NCBI RefSeq assembly: GCF_000143415.4
Contig: NW_003314396.1
Span: 191,151-212,303, forward strand
Direction: 5' to 3'
DNA: 21,153 bases
Origin: Selaginella moellendorffii
Taxonomy: Eukaryota > Streptophyta > Lycopodiopsida > Selaginellales > Selaginellaceae
Part shown: positions 20,512-21,153 of the stretch, piece after piece
Numbering within the stretch: the first letter of the stretch is position 1
How the letters are laid out: each line of letters starts with the position of its first letter
Position numbers and translations under genes: made by a program
Notes under the pieces: model-generated
What the model was told of the DNA's origin: nothing
The model's database searches: none
Seen by the model: only the letters and a program-made list of their open reading frames with translations

Positions 20512-20688
20512 GTTTCATAATGATAAAAAAATCTTATCTTCCCCAACACTATCTATTGCATTATTGTGCATTTCTCTGGAGAAGAATAGTAGCAAGTTTT
20601 AGATAAATTTAACCTTGTATACAATCAAAATTTCTAACATTGTAAAATTAAAAAGAAAGATCTATTTATCTTGGGTATGCTATATCTT
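20512..20688 (-). repeat. Right arm of the inverted repeat pair (partner 461-654)
   Basis: The reverse complement of this segment aligns with 461-654 (see that entry for the ordered landmarks). It lacks the extra bases of the left copy near 590-615. Flanking sequences are unrelated, so this is a separately inserted or duplicated short AT-rich element. Confidence 0.65.
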
Positions 20689-20920
20689 CTAGTGGAGCTG
20701 GGGTTTCTGCTAGTCATCAATCATCATACTCATATATTTAAACGAAAGAGCCCGTATAATAATAGCATATACTGGGGACACTTATTCTGGGCATATGCCA
20801 AAATCTAACGGCTGAGATTAGACAATGTAAAGTTGTGACTTTTGGGATCATAAAAATTTTCAATTGTCTTTTAGGGTGCGTGACCACAAGGAGAGAGCAT
20901 CGATCATCGCTTGTGGGAAG

Positions 20921-20922
<2 letters not shown>

Positions 20923-20989
<67 letters not shown>
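20923..20989. repeat. (CT)n microsatellite
   Basis: About 33 uninterrupted CT dinucleotides, followed after a short gap by a (GT)n run at 21002-21016. The Arg-Glu repeat frame across it on the minus strand is an artefact of the dinucleotide repeat. CT tracts of this kind are common in plant promoters and 5' leaders; no gene start is visible next to it. Confidence 0.95.
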
Positions 20990-20994
<5 letters not shown>

Positions 20995-21153
20995 CCTCTG
21001 TGAGTGTGTGTGTGTGTTTGATGGAACGATTTAGAAGGCTACAGTCAGCTGTACATGATGCCACTGGTTGGTTCATTCTCAGAGTTCAAAAGCTCACGCA
21101 CCGGAAAATGACACCAACGCCGAAGCGTTCTTCAACAGGAGATATGCCACTGG
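20990..21153. other. Window edge, nothing recognised
   Basis: Moderately GC-rich end of the window beyond the microsatellites. It may belong to a gene outside the window; too short to judge. Confidence 0.3.

Noticed and set aside
20738-21076. 112-codon minus-strand frame with an Arg-Glu repeat
   Set aside because: Produced by the CT dinucleotide repeat; flanking residues show no domain.
1-21153. CRISPR arrays, operons, prokaryotic promoters, tRNA or rRNA genes
   Set aside because: The window is eukaryotic nuclear DNA with spliced genes; no regular direct-repeat array and no tRNA box pairs were seen.

Overview
The window looks like nuclear DNA of a land plant, most likely a lycophyte such as Selaginella. 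The evidence is indirect. Four reconstructed genes share very short introns: 36 predicted introns of 42-62 bp, nearly all GT-AG with plant-type acceptors. The gene content fits a plant that makes motile sperm: a TMC-family membrane channel, a long coiled-coil protein, a protein with SFI1-like tryptophan repeats, and a protein with an EB1-type C-terminal domain. The intergenic DNA is AT-rich, with microsatellites and decayed retroelements. No taxon-specific marker was seen, so the organism is an inference.

Layout. Positions 1-3300 are AT-rich and essentially gene-free, with a TATATG microsatellite and one arm of an inverted repeat pair whose partner lies near 20.6 kb. Positions 3320-3640 are an abrupt island of about 70% GC, possibly organelle-derived. 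Positions 4100-7170 hold moderately GC-rich, broken coding-like sequence (Pro/Thr-rich, then Gln-rich, then a decayed ORF series).

The core is 7250-15724. On the minus strand is a 13-exon TMC-like gene (9800 to 7250, 651 aa). Head to head with it across about 500 bp is a 12-exon coiled-coil gene (10300-12319, about 496 aa). This is followed on the same strand by an 11-exon gene (12638-15724, 860 aa) with SFI1-like repeats and a C-terminal coiled coil. The last two could be one gene.

Positions 16030-16860 hold a decayed Ty3/gypsy pol remnant. A minus-strand gene (17938 to 17279, with a possible further 5' exon at 18519-18375) encodes an EB1-type C-terminal homology domain; no calponin-homology domain was found. 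The rest is AT-rich sequence with a small ORF remnant, the second repeat arm and a (CT)n tract.

Working together (inference): SFI1-like, coiled-coil and EB1-like proteins are all expected at centrioles, basal bodies or microtubule ends. Their co-location with a TMC channel gene, which I recall as missing from flowering plants, suggests a neighbourhood for the flagellated sperm of seed-free plants. Co-expression would have to be shown.
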